Part shown: piece by piece, positions 1 to 7,634 of the stretch | Layout of the letters: each line of letters begins with the position of its first letter | How positions within the stretch are numbered: position 1 is the stretch's first letter | Source: Enterobacter sp. Ag1 | Lineage (GTDB): Bacteria > Pseudomonadota > Gammaproteobacteria > Enterobacterales > Enterobacteriaceae | NCBI GenBank assembly: GCA_000277545.1 | Contig: AKXM01000013.1 | Span: 48,879 to 112,878, forward strand | Reading direction: 5' to 3' | Length of the DNA: 64,000 bases | The notes under the pieces: model-generated | The model's database searches: none | Seen by the model: the letters and a program-made list of their open reading frames with translations, nothing else | What the model was told of the DNA's origin: nothing | Translations under genes and position numbers: made by a program

Positions 1-1525
1 GAGGCAGTGCCTTCGCAAAATACCAGCCCTGGCAATACTCCACGCCGTGATCCACCAGCCACGCCACCTGCGCTTCGGTTTCAACCCCTTCGGCAATTGT
101 CGTTAACTTCAGGCTGTGGGCAATTTCAATGATGTGTTCCACCAGCAAGTGACTGGCCCGCTCGCTGGCGAGGGAATCAATAAAGCTTTTGTCGATTTTT
201 AAAATATCGACGTTCAGGTACTGCAGATTGTGCAGATTCGAATACCCGGTGCCAAAGTCATCAATGGCGACTTTAAAGCCCGCGTTGCGAAACTCCTGGA
301 TAAACGGCCTGGTTTTTTCAACGTCAATAAACCCTCGCTCGGTCACTTCGATTTTTATCTGCTCTGGACGAATGTTGTAGGTTTTAATCCGTTCTGAAAG
401 TACGGTGATTAAGCGTGAAGAGTGAAAATCAGATGCTGAAAGATTAATCGAAATATAGAGGCCAGGATGGTCGGCAAGAAATTCACCAAAATCTTTAAAT
501 ACGGCATCAACCACATAGTCCGATATTTTGTGAATCAGACCTTCAGATTCTGCCAGCGGAATAAACGTCCCGGGGCTGATGGTTTGTCCATTAAAATTCA
601 CCCACCGCAGCAGCGCTTCCGCCCCCACGCAATAGCCATTTTGAATATCAATAATGGGCTGATAGTGAAGTTTGAGCTGTTTTCTGGCCAGCGCTCTTAA
701 AAGCATCCGCCGCGGGGAATTTAATTGCTGACGGGTTCGGGACCACATAATTAATATCAGCAGGCTGCAAATAACGCCTAACGGAAGCGTCAGCGTCAGT
801 TGGTGATACCACTGGCGGTTAAACAAGGTTTCTGACGTGGAAACAATCACCGCAATCGGTCTTTTAGCCGACTGGTCGACGGCGTAAAAACGGTTATCCT
901 CGGTAAACGCTTTCTCTTTACGCAGAATAAAACTGTGCAGCAGGTCGCTGTCGGCCCCCGGACTTAAAGAGAAAAAACTGCGGGTGACGGTGTCGTAGAC
1001 GCCATAAATCAGCGAGTCATCTTCGGACAAAACTTCTGACCAGGTGAGCGGGTTAATCACCGCCACATAATGCCCACGTTGCATGTAGGTCATTTTATGC
1101 CCGGCATAAAACGGCGTATCCAGATAATAATAAATCGCGACGTCCGGTTTACGGGTATAAGAAGGGCGCGGCGCTGGCAGCGCTTTTAACGGCTTATAGC
1201 TGGTCGAGCACAGCAGCTTATCGCCACTGACGTAAATTAAATCGGCGACAAAAAGTTTACCGCGCACAATATCCAGCATATTTGCCATATGCCGGGGACT
1301 GCATATTTCCCCGGAAAAACGTTCCGCCTCGCTGCGCGCCTCATTAACATGACTGATGACGATTTCCGTTTTTTCCATCACCAGTTTGCCAAAAGAGTGC
1401 AGGTGCTGCTGGATGTCACTGGTGGCGCGAACATGGGCAAAATAAATTGCCAGCATTATCGGCAGGCAAACGATCAGGACAAAACCTGAGGTACGCAACG
1501 CCTTAAGATAAATCCGTTTCACCAT
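1..1525 (-). CDS. pdeC: Cyclic-di-GMP phosphodiesterase with CSS domain, PdeC/YjcC-like (3' end outside window)
   Basis: Membrane-bound EAL-domain enzyme that hydrolyses c-di-GMP. Reading from ATG at 1525, an N-terminal membrane helix (about residues 12-32) is followed by a periplasmic CSS-type domain with a Cys-Ser pair near residue 86, a second membrane helix near 250-268, and the EAL domain. The catalytic signatures are visible: E-A-L-L-R, D-D-F-G-T-G-Y-S and A-E-G-V-E-T. The frame is open to position 1; about 508 codons are present and the E. coli protein has 528, so only about 20 residues are missing. In PdeC the redox state of the CSS cysteines controls proteolysis and activity. The neighbour yjcB and nearby ssb/uvrA match the K-12 locus. 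The ribosome-binding site is weak. Confidence 0.93.
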   Translation of the reverse strand, partial: MVKRIYLKALRTSGFVLIVCLPIMLAIYFAHVRATSDIQQHLHSFGKLVMEKTEIVISHVNEARSEAERFSGEICSPRHMANMLDIVRGKLFVADLIYVSGDKLLCSTSYKPLKALPAPRPSYTRKPDVAIYYYLDTPFYAGHKMTYMQRGHYVAVINPLTWSEVLSEDDSLIYGVYDTVTRSFFSLSPGADSDLLHSFILRKEKAFTEDNRFYAVDQSAKRPIAVIVSTSETLFNRQWYHQLTLTLPLGVICSLLILIMWSRTRQQLNSPRRMLLRALARKQLKLHYQPIIDIQNGYCVGAEALLRWVNFNGQTISPGTFIPLAESEGLIHKISDYVVDAVFKDFGEFLADHPGLYISINLSASDFHSSRLITVLSERIKTYNIRPEQIKIEVTERGFIDVEKTRPFIQEFRNAGFKVAIDDFGTGYSNLHNLQYLNVDILKIDKSFIDSLASERASHLLVEHIIEIAHSLKLTTIAEGVETEAQVAWLVDHGVEYCQGWYFAKALP

Positions 1526-1967
1526 GATGCTCACACGTCTCTGCTTTTATGCGCCTGTTTTTATACTTTATTAGAACAACCTGATGACCGCCGATTACGT
1601 TGCATCATAAAGCCTGCTTTAGCAATAGCCTTCAGCCGTTAACTCTGCGGAAATTAATTTGCGCAACAAAGAGATAAGAGGAACCGGGATGCTGTTTAGC
1701 TTAAGATTTAACCCACCGTGTTAATATGAGTTTTTCTGGGGTTAAAGCAGCAGGGAATGATTATTTAAACGAAATTGTGGTAAACGTCAGATAAACAAAA
1801 TGTTCACGCCTTCCACGTCCTGGTTTTCCTAAAAACCCCCGCCGACCAGGCCTCAAAACCGCGCAAAAAACCATCACAACGCTGGTGATTAAACACACAA
1901 AAGTGATACACTTCACATTATCAGTGCAACAGAAAATTAAATTGCAGCTTTTTGAGGAACAAGGTTC
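1526..1967. other. Intergenic region between pdeC and yjcB
   Basis: Roughly 440 bases without a convincing gene. It must hold the divergent promoters of pdeC and yjcB. The part just before yjcB (about 1860-1960) is AT-rich. I see no tRNA, no strong palindrome and no recognisable operator. Confidence 0.6.
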
Positions 1968-2249
1968 ATGGCAACAATCACCACCGGCGTGATGCTCATA
2001 CGCTGGCCGCTGCTTAGTGCGGTTTTGATGTTTTTGGCAAGCAGCCTGAATATTCAGTTTCGCCGCTCGGATTACCGGGCTTTAGCCATAATCAGCAGCG
2101 GGCTGGGGATTGCCGCATCCTGCTGGTTTGCCATGGGTTTATTGGGCCTGACGCTCGGTGACTTCCCGATTATCTGGGCGTCGTTTAAAACGGGGCTGGT
2201 CGAGATCATCGCCAGAATGCCGCCCGAATGGCCGACGATGATGCCTTAA
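1968..2249 (+). CDS. yjcB: YjcB family membrane protein
   Basis: A 93-residue inner-membrane protein very similar to E. coli YjcB (same length, same N-terminus M-A-T-x-T-T-G-V, same F-R-R-S-D-Y loop). Two to three hydrophobic segments are visible, about residues 8-27, 39-60 and possibly 62-75. Function is not known. It lies divergent to pdeC exactly as in E. coli, so it marks the end of the conserved backbone before the accessory block. A bidirectional terminator follows. Confidence 0.9.
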   Translation: MATITTGVMLIRWPLLSAVLMFLASSLNIQFRRSDYRALAIISSGLGIAASCWFAMGLLGLTLGDFPIIWASFKTGLVEIIARMPPEWPTMMP

Positions 2250-2263
2250 CAGGCTGAGAAGCA

Positions 2264-2297
2264 TTAAAAAAAACCGCCTTCATCGGCGGTTTTTTAC
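2264..2297. terminator. Bidirectional terminator between yjcB and the ModA-like gene
   Basis: CCGCC (2274-2278) pairs with GGCGG (2285-2289), flanked by A-runs on the left and T-runs on the right, so it can end transcription from both convergent genes. Confidence 0.85.
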
Positions 2298-2299
2298 TT

Positions 2300-3004
2300 T
2301 CAGACGACAAAGCCGTAATCCCGCAGTATTTGCCGCGCAGCGTCCGAGACCAGGAACGCCCGCAGCGGCTCCGCCCGTTCGTCGCATACCGCCAGCCCAT
2401 AATCGGCCTGAATATTGTAGGATGCCGGGATCTCGAACACCCGCAGTTCACGATGGGCCTGCAGCGCTGCGGCATAGCTTCGGTAACCAATCATAAGATC
2501 GGACTGCCCGCTGGCAATAAGCCACTGCGCCGCAAGCCTGCCGTCGGGCACGGCCTGCGTGTCCGGTCCGCCAACCAGAGCTAAGGCTCGCGGCTGCAGG
2601 GCGATGCCAAATTCAGCTTCAAATCTGCCAAAGAACTGCCAGGTATAATCCCCGGAAGGATCGCTGCCCGGCGTGGACGTGCCAATGCGTAAGGCCGGAT
2701 TGCTCAATAGCGTTAGCCAGGTACTCTGCTCATCAACGCAGTGCGCCGCCGCCGTCAGGCAAAGGGCGTTCCCGGCAAACCGGTGAACCCCCCGAGCTTT
2801 GCCCCGCTCCAGCAGCGAGTGCGGGTGCGCCATGTTTGCCGACGCAAACAGCGAACAGTTTTCGCCGGCTTCTATACGGGCTCTTAGCAGGCCCGCAGGC
2901 CCAAATTGCGTCTCTGTCGGCAAGCTAGTTTCCTGCTCAAACTGGGCCATAAGCGGCTGCCAGACCCGCCGCAGGCTTCCCGCCGCCAGAATTTGCAGCG
3001 TCAT
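2300..3004 (-). CDS. ModA-like molybdate/tungstate-type binding protein without signal peptide
   Basis: 234 residues of the ModA / type II solute-binding family. The N-terminus L-Q-I-L-A-A-G-S-L is the first beta-strand and oxyanion-binding loop seen in mature ModA, and G-T-S-T-P-G-S-D-P-S-G-D-Y lies near residue 113. No export signal is present. The ATG at 3004 overlaps the TAA of the upstream gene by one base (TAATG), and an in-frame TGA lies two codons upstream (3008-3010), so no longer ATG form with a signal sequence is possible. Translational coupling to the preceding binding protein is likely. No permease or ATPase gene is nearby. It may be a cytoplasmic oxyanion-binding protein or a domesticated relic; ligand is inferred from family and from the ModE-like site upstream. 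Confidence 0.75.
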   Translation of the reverse strand: MTLQILAAGSLRRVWQPLMAQFEQETSLPTETQFGPAGLLRARIEAGENCSLFASANMAHPHSLLERGKARGVHRFAGNALCLTAAAHCVDEQSTWLTLLSNPALRIGTSTPGSDPSGDYTWQFFGRFEAEFGIALQPRALALVGGPDTQAVPDGRLAAQWLIASGQSDLMIGYRSYAAALQAHRELRVFEIPASYNIQADYGLAVCDERAEPLRAFLVSDAARQILRDYGFVV

Positions 3005-4056
3005 TACTCAACGCCTTCATAGTGGGTGCGGTAAAAACGCTGATACCAGCTGTCGGCCACTTTCTTCATGTCGATGTCTTTGAATCTGGCGGGATACAGT
3101 TTTTTCGCCATCCACAGCTCACCGATCGCCATCGCTTCCGGCATCGGGTAGCCCCAGGCTTTGGCGTATTCCGGCATCAGCCAGACCTGATGGCTTTTCA
3201 CCGCGTCGATCGGCTGCCACTCGGGCTTGCTGACGATCTCATCCACCACTTTGGGGTAACGATCCTGCACGAAGATCACCTGCGGATCCCAGGCGATCAC
3301 CTGCTCCATCGACACCTGCTTGAAGCCTTTCACGGCGGACGCCGCCACGTTCAACGCGCCCGCGTGGGCCATCATCAGGCCGGTATATTTCCCGGAGCCG
3401 TAGGTGGCCAGGTCAGGATTGGCCATATAAGCCCGCACCCGCTGGTCTGCCGGGATGTCTTTCAGGCGGTCGCTGACCAGCTTGCGCTCGGCAAAAGTGG
3501 CGTCGATCAGCGCTTTGGCCTGCTTCTCTTTATTAACCACTTCACCAATCAGTTCGATGCCTTCTTTCAGGCCGAGATTATAGGCTTGCTCTTCGTCCTG
3601 CATCGACGGGTTCAGTTTGCCCTGCTCGCCCGGTGTATCGTGCCGCAGAGAAATCGCAATCACCGGGATGCCGAGTTTGCTAATGCTGTCGATCATCTCC
3701 TGCGGCGCATAGTTGGTGACGAACACCACCTGAGGGTGCAGCGCCACCAGCTTTTCGGTGTCCACGCTGGTTAAATCCCCTAACTGGGCCTTATGCTCAA
3801 GCTCCGGTGCCAGGCGCGCGTAGCCGCTGCCAAGCTGTTGCTTCCAGTTCGCCAGAATGCCAACCACTTTGTCGGTGGCGTTCATTTGCACCAGCAGGTT
3901 GAGCGTTTGGTGCTGAAGCACCACGACGCGGTTAACCTCGTCGGGGATCGTGACCTGGCGGCCAAGCTGGTCGGTGAGCGTGCGGTTCGCCAGCGCAGCG
4001 AGCGGGGAAAGTACTAATAGTGCGCCCAGCGTCAGGCGGCGGGTAAATCGGTTCAC
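3004..4056 (-). CDS. Periplasmic solute-binding protein, BtuF/FepB/MolA type (class III)
   Basis: 350 residues starting at GTG (4054-4056) with AGGA about 8 bases upstream. The N-terminus R-R-L-T-L-G-A-L-L-V-L-S-P-L-A-A-L-A is a signal peptide with a twin-arginine that could suit the Tat route. The mature part has the class III layout: T-D-Q-L-G-R-x-V-T-I-P (start of lobe 1), a Leu/Ala-rich connecting helix near 150-200, and lobe 2 ending with a Trp/Tyr-rich tail. Families with this fold bind ferric siderophores, haem, cobalamin or, in Haemophilus MolA, molybdate/tungstate. No FecCD-type permease or ATPase is encoded nearby. The ModE-like operator 17 bases upstream of the start favours an oxyanion over iron; that is inference. 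Confidence 0.8.
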   Translation of the reverse strand: MNRFTRRLTLGALLVLSPLAALANRTLTDQLGRQVTIPDEVNRVVVLQHQTLNLLVQMNATDKVVGILANWKQQLGSGYARLAPELEHKAQLGDLTSVDTEKLVALHPQVVFVTNYAPQEMIDSISKLGIPVIAISLRHDTPGEQGKLNPSMQDEEQAYNLGLKEGIELIGEVVNKEKQAKALIDATFAERKLVSDRLKDIPADQRVRAYMANPDLATYGSGKYTGLMMAHAGALNVAASAVKGFKQVSMEQVIAWDPQVIFVQDRYPKVVDEIVSKPEWQPIDAVKSHQVWLMPEYAKAWGYPMPEAMAIGELWMAKKLYPARFKDIDMKKVADSWYQRFYRTHYEGVE

Positions 4057-4072
4057 GGCGAGAGTCCTTATG

Positions 4073-4100
4073 ATCGTTGTGTATGAAAATATACAGCGAT
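4073..4100 (-). promoter_or_regulatory. Putative ModE operator upstream of the binding-protein pair
   Basis: ATCGTTGTGTA (4073-4083), TGAAAA, TATACAGCGAT (4090-4100). The two halves are inverted repeats separated by exactly 6 bases. Against the published ModE consensus as I recall it (ATCGyTATATA-N6/7-TATArCGAT form) 19 of 22 half-site positions agree. It ends 17 bases upstream of the GTG start of the exported binding protein, a position suited to repression. ModE is the molybdate-responsive regulator of modABC in Enterobacteriaceae. Match found by eye. Confidence 0.65.
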
Positions 4101-4136
4101 GATTCCCCCGCGCCCAGCGCTTTTAAGGGGTAGATC

Positions 4137-4523
4137 TTACTCCGCGAGCAAACTCGCCTTGCCCCCACCAAACGACCAGTCCTCAGCCTTGTTATGGCGA
4201 ATGACGACCATAACGTCGTTGGGCTGAATGCCCGGTGACTCGGCAAGTTGATCGGTAATGACCCGGTAAAAACGCTGCTTCATCTCAATACTTCGTGGCT
4301 TACCGGCCGTTATCTCAATCAGAAGCCAGTCATTGCTGCGCGGCCCCGCCATATAGTGACGATCAAACCGCAGCGCTGATTTATCTTGCTCATGAAAAAC
4401 CTGAAACAGATCTGCCTCCGGCACATCAAATGCCTCCACCAGCGCCCGCTGTATGCTGGATGAAACCGCCGCCAGCCAGGCCTCCGTTTTTCCTTTTAAT
4501 AAGGTGACATGAAGTACCGGCAT
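4137..4523 (-). CDS. Tautomerase family protein (4-oxalocrotonate tautomerase / MIF superfamily)
   Basis: 128 residues starting M-P-V-L-H-V, so Pro is exposed after removal of the first Met; this N-terminal Pro is the catalytic base of the superfamily. The length fits the double beta-alpha-beta members (Tautomerase_2 type) rather than the 62-residue single-unit enzymes. Its ATG follows directly on the TAA of the upstream decarboxylase-like gene with no gap, so the two are co-translated. Substrate unknown; the family works on keto-enol isomers from aromatic breakdown and on some halogenated acids. Confidence 0.8.
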   Translation of the reverse strand: MPVLHVTLLKGKTEAWLAAVSSSIQRALVEAFDVPEADLFQVFHEQDKSALRFDRHYMAGPRSNDWLLIEITAGKPRSIEMKQRFYRVITDQLAESPGIQPNDVMVVIRHNKAEDWSFGGGKASLLAE

Positions 4524-4856
4524 TTATTGCTCCTCCCGACGACATCCGACGATCAGCTTATCCAGTACCTTTAGCGCACTGTGGGCGGCAGGCCAGCCCG
4601 CATAAAAAGCCAGATGGGTGATCAGCTCGCTTAACTCCTCATCGCTGACGCCATTTTTGCGCGCTAATTCGAGATGAATAGGCAGCTGTTCAAGCCGGTA
4701 CAGCGCCAGCAGCGCCGCCACGGTGATCAGGCTGCGATCGCGTTTATTCAGTTCCGCTCTTTCCCAGATATCCATGAATAACAAGTCGTTGCTCATGCTG
4801 GCAAGTTTTGGCGCCCGGCTCAAAACCCGTTGAATGTCGTATGATGTTTCGCCCAT
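4524..4856 (-). CDS. Carboxymuconolactone decarboxylase (CMD/AhpD-like) family protein
   Basis: 110 residues with the CMD helical pattern: I-W-E-R-A-E-L-N-K-R-D-R-S-L-I-T-V-A-A-L (about 31-50), H-L-E-L-A-R-K-N-G-V-S-D-E-E-L-S-E (about 61-77) and A-F-Y-A-G-W-P-A-A (about 87-95). The AhpD C-x-x-C pair is absent, so an alkylhydroperoxidase role is unlikely and a decarboxylase or isomerase-partner role fits better. First gene of a two-gene unit with the tautomerase, divergent from a LysR regulator that probably controls it. Reaction unknown. Confidence 0.8.
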   Translation of the reverse strand: MGETSYDIQRVLSRAPKLASMSNDLLFMDIWERAELNKRDRSLITVAALLALYRLEQLPIHLELARKNGVSDEELSELITHLAFYAGWPAAHSALKVLDKLIVGCRREEQ

Positions 4857-4959
4857 GAAGCCTCCCGGCTGTTGTTGACAACCTGAGCATACTCATTGAG
4901 TATCATTCTAAAAATCAGATATTTTTTAACCAATAATCCTGATTTTCAGGACAATAACT
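4857..4959. promoter_or_regulatory. Divergent promoter region, CMD-tautomerase operon versus LysR gene
   Basis: About 100 AT-rich bases between two head-to-head starts, the usual layout for LysR-type autoregulation and target activation. It contains T-N11-A-like and TTTTTAACCAATAA stretches, but I cannot define one operator with confidence. Confidence 0.45.
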
Positions 4960-5820
4960 ATGACGAATTTAGATCTCGACGTTCTCCGCACCTTTGTGAC
5001 CGGCATGGCGCTCGGCAGCTTTGCCCGGGCAGCGGACCGGCTGGGGCGATCGACCTCAGCGGTCAGCGCCCAGTTAAAGAAACTGGAAGATCAGGTCGGA
5101 ACGCCGGTCGTCAAAAAATCAGGCCGGGGCCTGGCGCTGACACCAACCGGCGAAATTGTGTTGAGTTATGCGAAACGCCTGCTGGAGCTGAATGATGCCG
5201 CAATGGCTGCGGTGGGCGACACACAGCTGAGTGGGCTCTTACGGGTAGGGTTTCAGGAGGATTTCGGTGAGGGCTTGTTAACCGACGTTCTTGGGTCATT
5301 TAGTCGCGCCCACCCTGCCGTCATTCTTGAGGCACGTATCGCACGAAACGCAGAGCTGGAGTCCGCCCTCAACCATTCGCAGCTGGATTTGGCCTTACTC
5401 TGGCAAACGCCATCGGCCTCCGCAGAGAATGAGATCGGTAAAATTCCGCTGCACTGGATGGGCATCCCCGAGCAGGTAGAGGCATGCCTCGCCAATGGGC
5501 AGCCGCTACCTTTAGTGGTTTTTGACGCTCCCTGTATTTTACGCCGTCACGCCATTGAGGCACTGGATTGCGCAGGGATCCCCTGGCGGATAGCCTTTAC
5601 CAGCAGCAGTCTGAACGGCCTATGGGCAGCGGCGCGCGCCGGATTAGGCGTGACGCCAAGAACGCAGGTAGGAAAACCAGCCGATCTCCCGATGATCCAG
5701 ACGCTTCCCGCTCTCCCTTCATTAGGCATTTGTCTACCAAGAGCCTCATCTGAACCTAATCCGATTCGGGATTGCCTGGCAGACATTATTGAAAAACAGG
5801 TGGGCGTTTTTTGCCGTTGA
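4960..5820 (+). CDS. LysR family transcriptional regulator
   Basis: 286 residues. Residues 4-63 form the LysR winged helix-turn-helix (L-D-V-L-R-T-F-V ... S-F-A-R-A-A-D-R-L-G-R-S-T-S-A-V-S-A-Q-L-K-K-L-E). The remainder is the substrate-binding-type effector domain, beginning near residue 90 with G-L-L-R-V-G-F-Q-E-D. It is transcribed away from the CMD/tautomerase pair, the classic arrangement for a regulator controlling the neighbouring operon. Effector unknown. Confidence 0.9.
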   Translation: MTNLDLDVLRTFVTGMALGSFARAADRLGRSTSAVSAQLKKLEDQVGTPVVKKSGRGLALTPTGEIVLSYAKRLLELNDAAMAAVGDTQLSGLLRVGFQEDFGEGLLTDVLGSFSRAHPAVILEARIARNAELESALNHSQLDLALLWQTPSASAENEIGKIPLHWMGIPEQVEACLANGQPLPLVVFDAPCILRRHAIEALDCAGIPWRIAFTSSSLNGLWAAARAGLGVTPRTQVGKPADLPMIQTLPALPSLGICLPRASSEPNPIRDCLADIIEKQVGVFCR

Positions 5821-6234
5821 AGCTGAACCAGCGCCAGATTTACGGGTAAAAAGTGCAACCCCAGTTGCCAATCAATGTCCTGGGGTAATTTTTTGTTGTT
5901 AATTATTTCTATCCAGCAAAACCTGGTCTGTCCAGACCGTTTTAATACGCAAAATTAGGCCTTTCAGGGGGCTTTTTTTCCTGCCATTGCCAATAGTTGA
6001 GAGATCGGATGTCTGGATACCCGTCAAAAGAGTCTTCAATTCATTGATTTTAAATTAAAAAAATCGAAAAAAATAAATGATTGAGCGGGGGGGTAAAAAG
6101 CCATATATTGGCGGCGTTTTATGCACCCTAACCGATACCTATACTCTGGATAATTCGAGTTTCAACTTGAAGCATGATGAGTATTGTTTACTTAATTCAG
6201 CCGCTGCGCTCATGCCGACGGTTGTAGGAGAGAT
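5821..6234 (+). promoter_or_regulatory. Leader and promoter region of dat-ddc
   Basis: About 410 bases without a gene, strongly AT-rich in 6040-6085 and with a G-run near 6087-6093. A short imperfect palindrome with ERIC-like ends is at 6141-6184. A second ERIC-end-like string (GGATACCCGTCAAAAG) lies near 6014-6029. No obvious Fur or CRP site was recognised. The long upstream space suggests regulated transcription of the operon. Confidence 0.45.
6141..6184. repeat. Short imperfect palindrome resembling joined ERIC termini
   Basis: ATACTC (6141-6146) pairs with GAGTAT (6179-6184), and the centre TTCGAGTT-TC-AACTTGAA is almost perfectly self-complementary. The right half (AACTTGAAGCATGATGAG) resembles the outer end of enterobacterial ERIC elements; the element would be an internally deleted form. 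It lies 51 bases before the dat start, so it would be transcribed into the 5' leader. Confidence 0.45.
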
Positions 6235-7620
6235 ATGATGACGGATAAAGTCCGTATTGATACTTTAGATGCAAAATCTGCAAACGCTACCAACGAAACC
6301 TATTTGGCACGACAGGCTGAATTCGAATCGAATGTCAGAAGTTACCCGCGCAAATTACCGTTCGCTATAGCCAAAGCCCAGGGCGCCTGGATCATCGACG
6401 TGGAAGGTAACCGCTACCTTGACTGTCTGGCCGGTGCGGGCACGTTGGCGCTTGGCCACAACCATCCTGACATCCTGCAAAGCATCCAAAACGTCATTAC
6501 CAGCGGCTTGCCGTTACATACTTTGGATCTGACTACGCCGTTAAAAGACGAGTTCTCAGAATACCTGCTCTCTTTACTGCCGAGCCAGGGTAAAGAGTAC
6601 TGCCTGCAGTTCTGCGGCCCATCCGGCGCGGACGCAGTAGAAGCCGCTATCAAGCTGGCGAAGAAACACACTGGCCGCAGCGGCGTAATCAGCTTCTCCG
6701 GCGGCTACCACGGGATGACCCACGGCGCGCTGTCCGTGACCGGCAACCTGTCTCCGAAAGCGGCCATCAACGGCCTGATGCCGGAAGTACAGTTCCTGCC
6801 ATACCCGCACGAATACCGCTGCCCGCTGGGCATTGGCGGCGACGCGGGCGTGAAAGCGCTGACCTATTACTTCGACAACCTGATCAACGACGTTGAAAGC
6901 GGCGTGCGCAAACCTGCGGCCGTGATCCTCGAAGCGGTTCAGGGCGAAGGCGGCGTGAACCCGGCTCCTGCAGAGTGGCTGCAGCGCATCCGCAAAGTGA
7001 CCAAAGAGCACGGCATCGTGCTGATCATCGATGAAGTTCAGGCTGGCTTTGCCCGTACCGGCAAGCTGTTCGCCTACGAACACGCTGGCATTGAGCCAGA
7101 CATCATCGTGATGTCCAAAGCCGTTGGTGGCGGTCTGCCGCTGGCCGTATTGGGCCTGAGAAAAGAGATCGATGCCTGGGAACCTGGTCACCACACCGGC
7201 ACCTTCCGCGGCAACCAGCTGGCAATGGCCACCGGCCTGACCACCCTGAAGTACCTGAAAGACAACAAAGTCGCAGACAAAGTTGCCGCTCAGGGCGAAT
7301 GGCTGAAAGGCAAACTGTACGATCTGCAGAAACGCTACCCGGCTATCGGCCACGTTCGCGGCCTGGGCCTGATGCTCGGCATTGAGATCGTGAAGCCAGA
7401 AGAAGCACAGGATCACATGGGTTGCTACCCGGCTGACGGCGCGCTGTCTGCTCTGATTCAGAAAAAATGCTTCGAAGCGGGCCTGATTCTGGAGCGCGGT
7501 GGCCGTAACGGCTGCGTGCTGCGCCTGCTGCCGTCCCTGCTGATCAGCGACGACGAGCTGGAAATCTTCCTGAGTAAATTTGAAAAAGCCTTGTTAGCCG
7601 CTGGCGCAAAAGCTGTCTGA
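6235..7620 (+). CDS. dat: L-2,4-diaminobutyrate:2-oxoglutarate aminotransferase
   Basis: A 461-residue class III PLP aminotransferase that makes L-2,4-diaminobutyrate from aspartate semialdehyde and glutamate. Visible motifs: the [12 protein letters not shown] entry, [13 protein letters not shown] near residue 126, [13 protein letters not shown] with the PLP-stacking Asp, and the Schiff-base Lys in V-M-S-K-A-V-G-G-G. Two ATG codons (6235, 6238) are in frame; TAGGAG at 6225-6230 is better spaced for the second, so the true start may be 6238. It is followed 14 bases later by the decarboxylase gene, as in the dat-ddc operon of Acinetobacter and Enterobacter. Confidence 0.93.
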   Translation: MMTDKVRIDTLDAKSANATNETYLARQAEFESNVRSYPRKLPFAIAKAQGAWIIDVEGNRYLDCLAGAGTLALGHNHPDILQSIQNVITSGLPLHTLDLTTPLKDEFSEYLLSLLPSQGKEYCLQFCGPSGADAVEAAIKLAKKHTGRSGVISFSGGYHGMTHGALSVTGNLSPKAAINGLMPEVQFLPYPHEYRCPLGIGGDAGVKALTYYFDNLINDVESGVRKPAAVILEAVQGEGGVNPAPAEWLQRIRKVTKEHGIVLIIDEVQAGFARTGKLFAYEHAGIEPDIIVMSKAVGGGLPLAVLGLRKEIDAWEPGHHTGTFRGNQLAMATGLTTLKYLKDNKVADKVAAQGEWLKGKLYDLQKRYPAIGHVRGLGLMLGIEIVKPEEAQDHMGCYPADGALSALIQKKCFEAGLILERGGRNGCVLRLLPSLLISDDELEIFLSKFEKALLAAGAKAV

Positions 7621-7634
7621 TTGGAGTAATAAAT

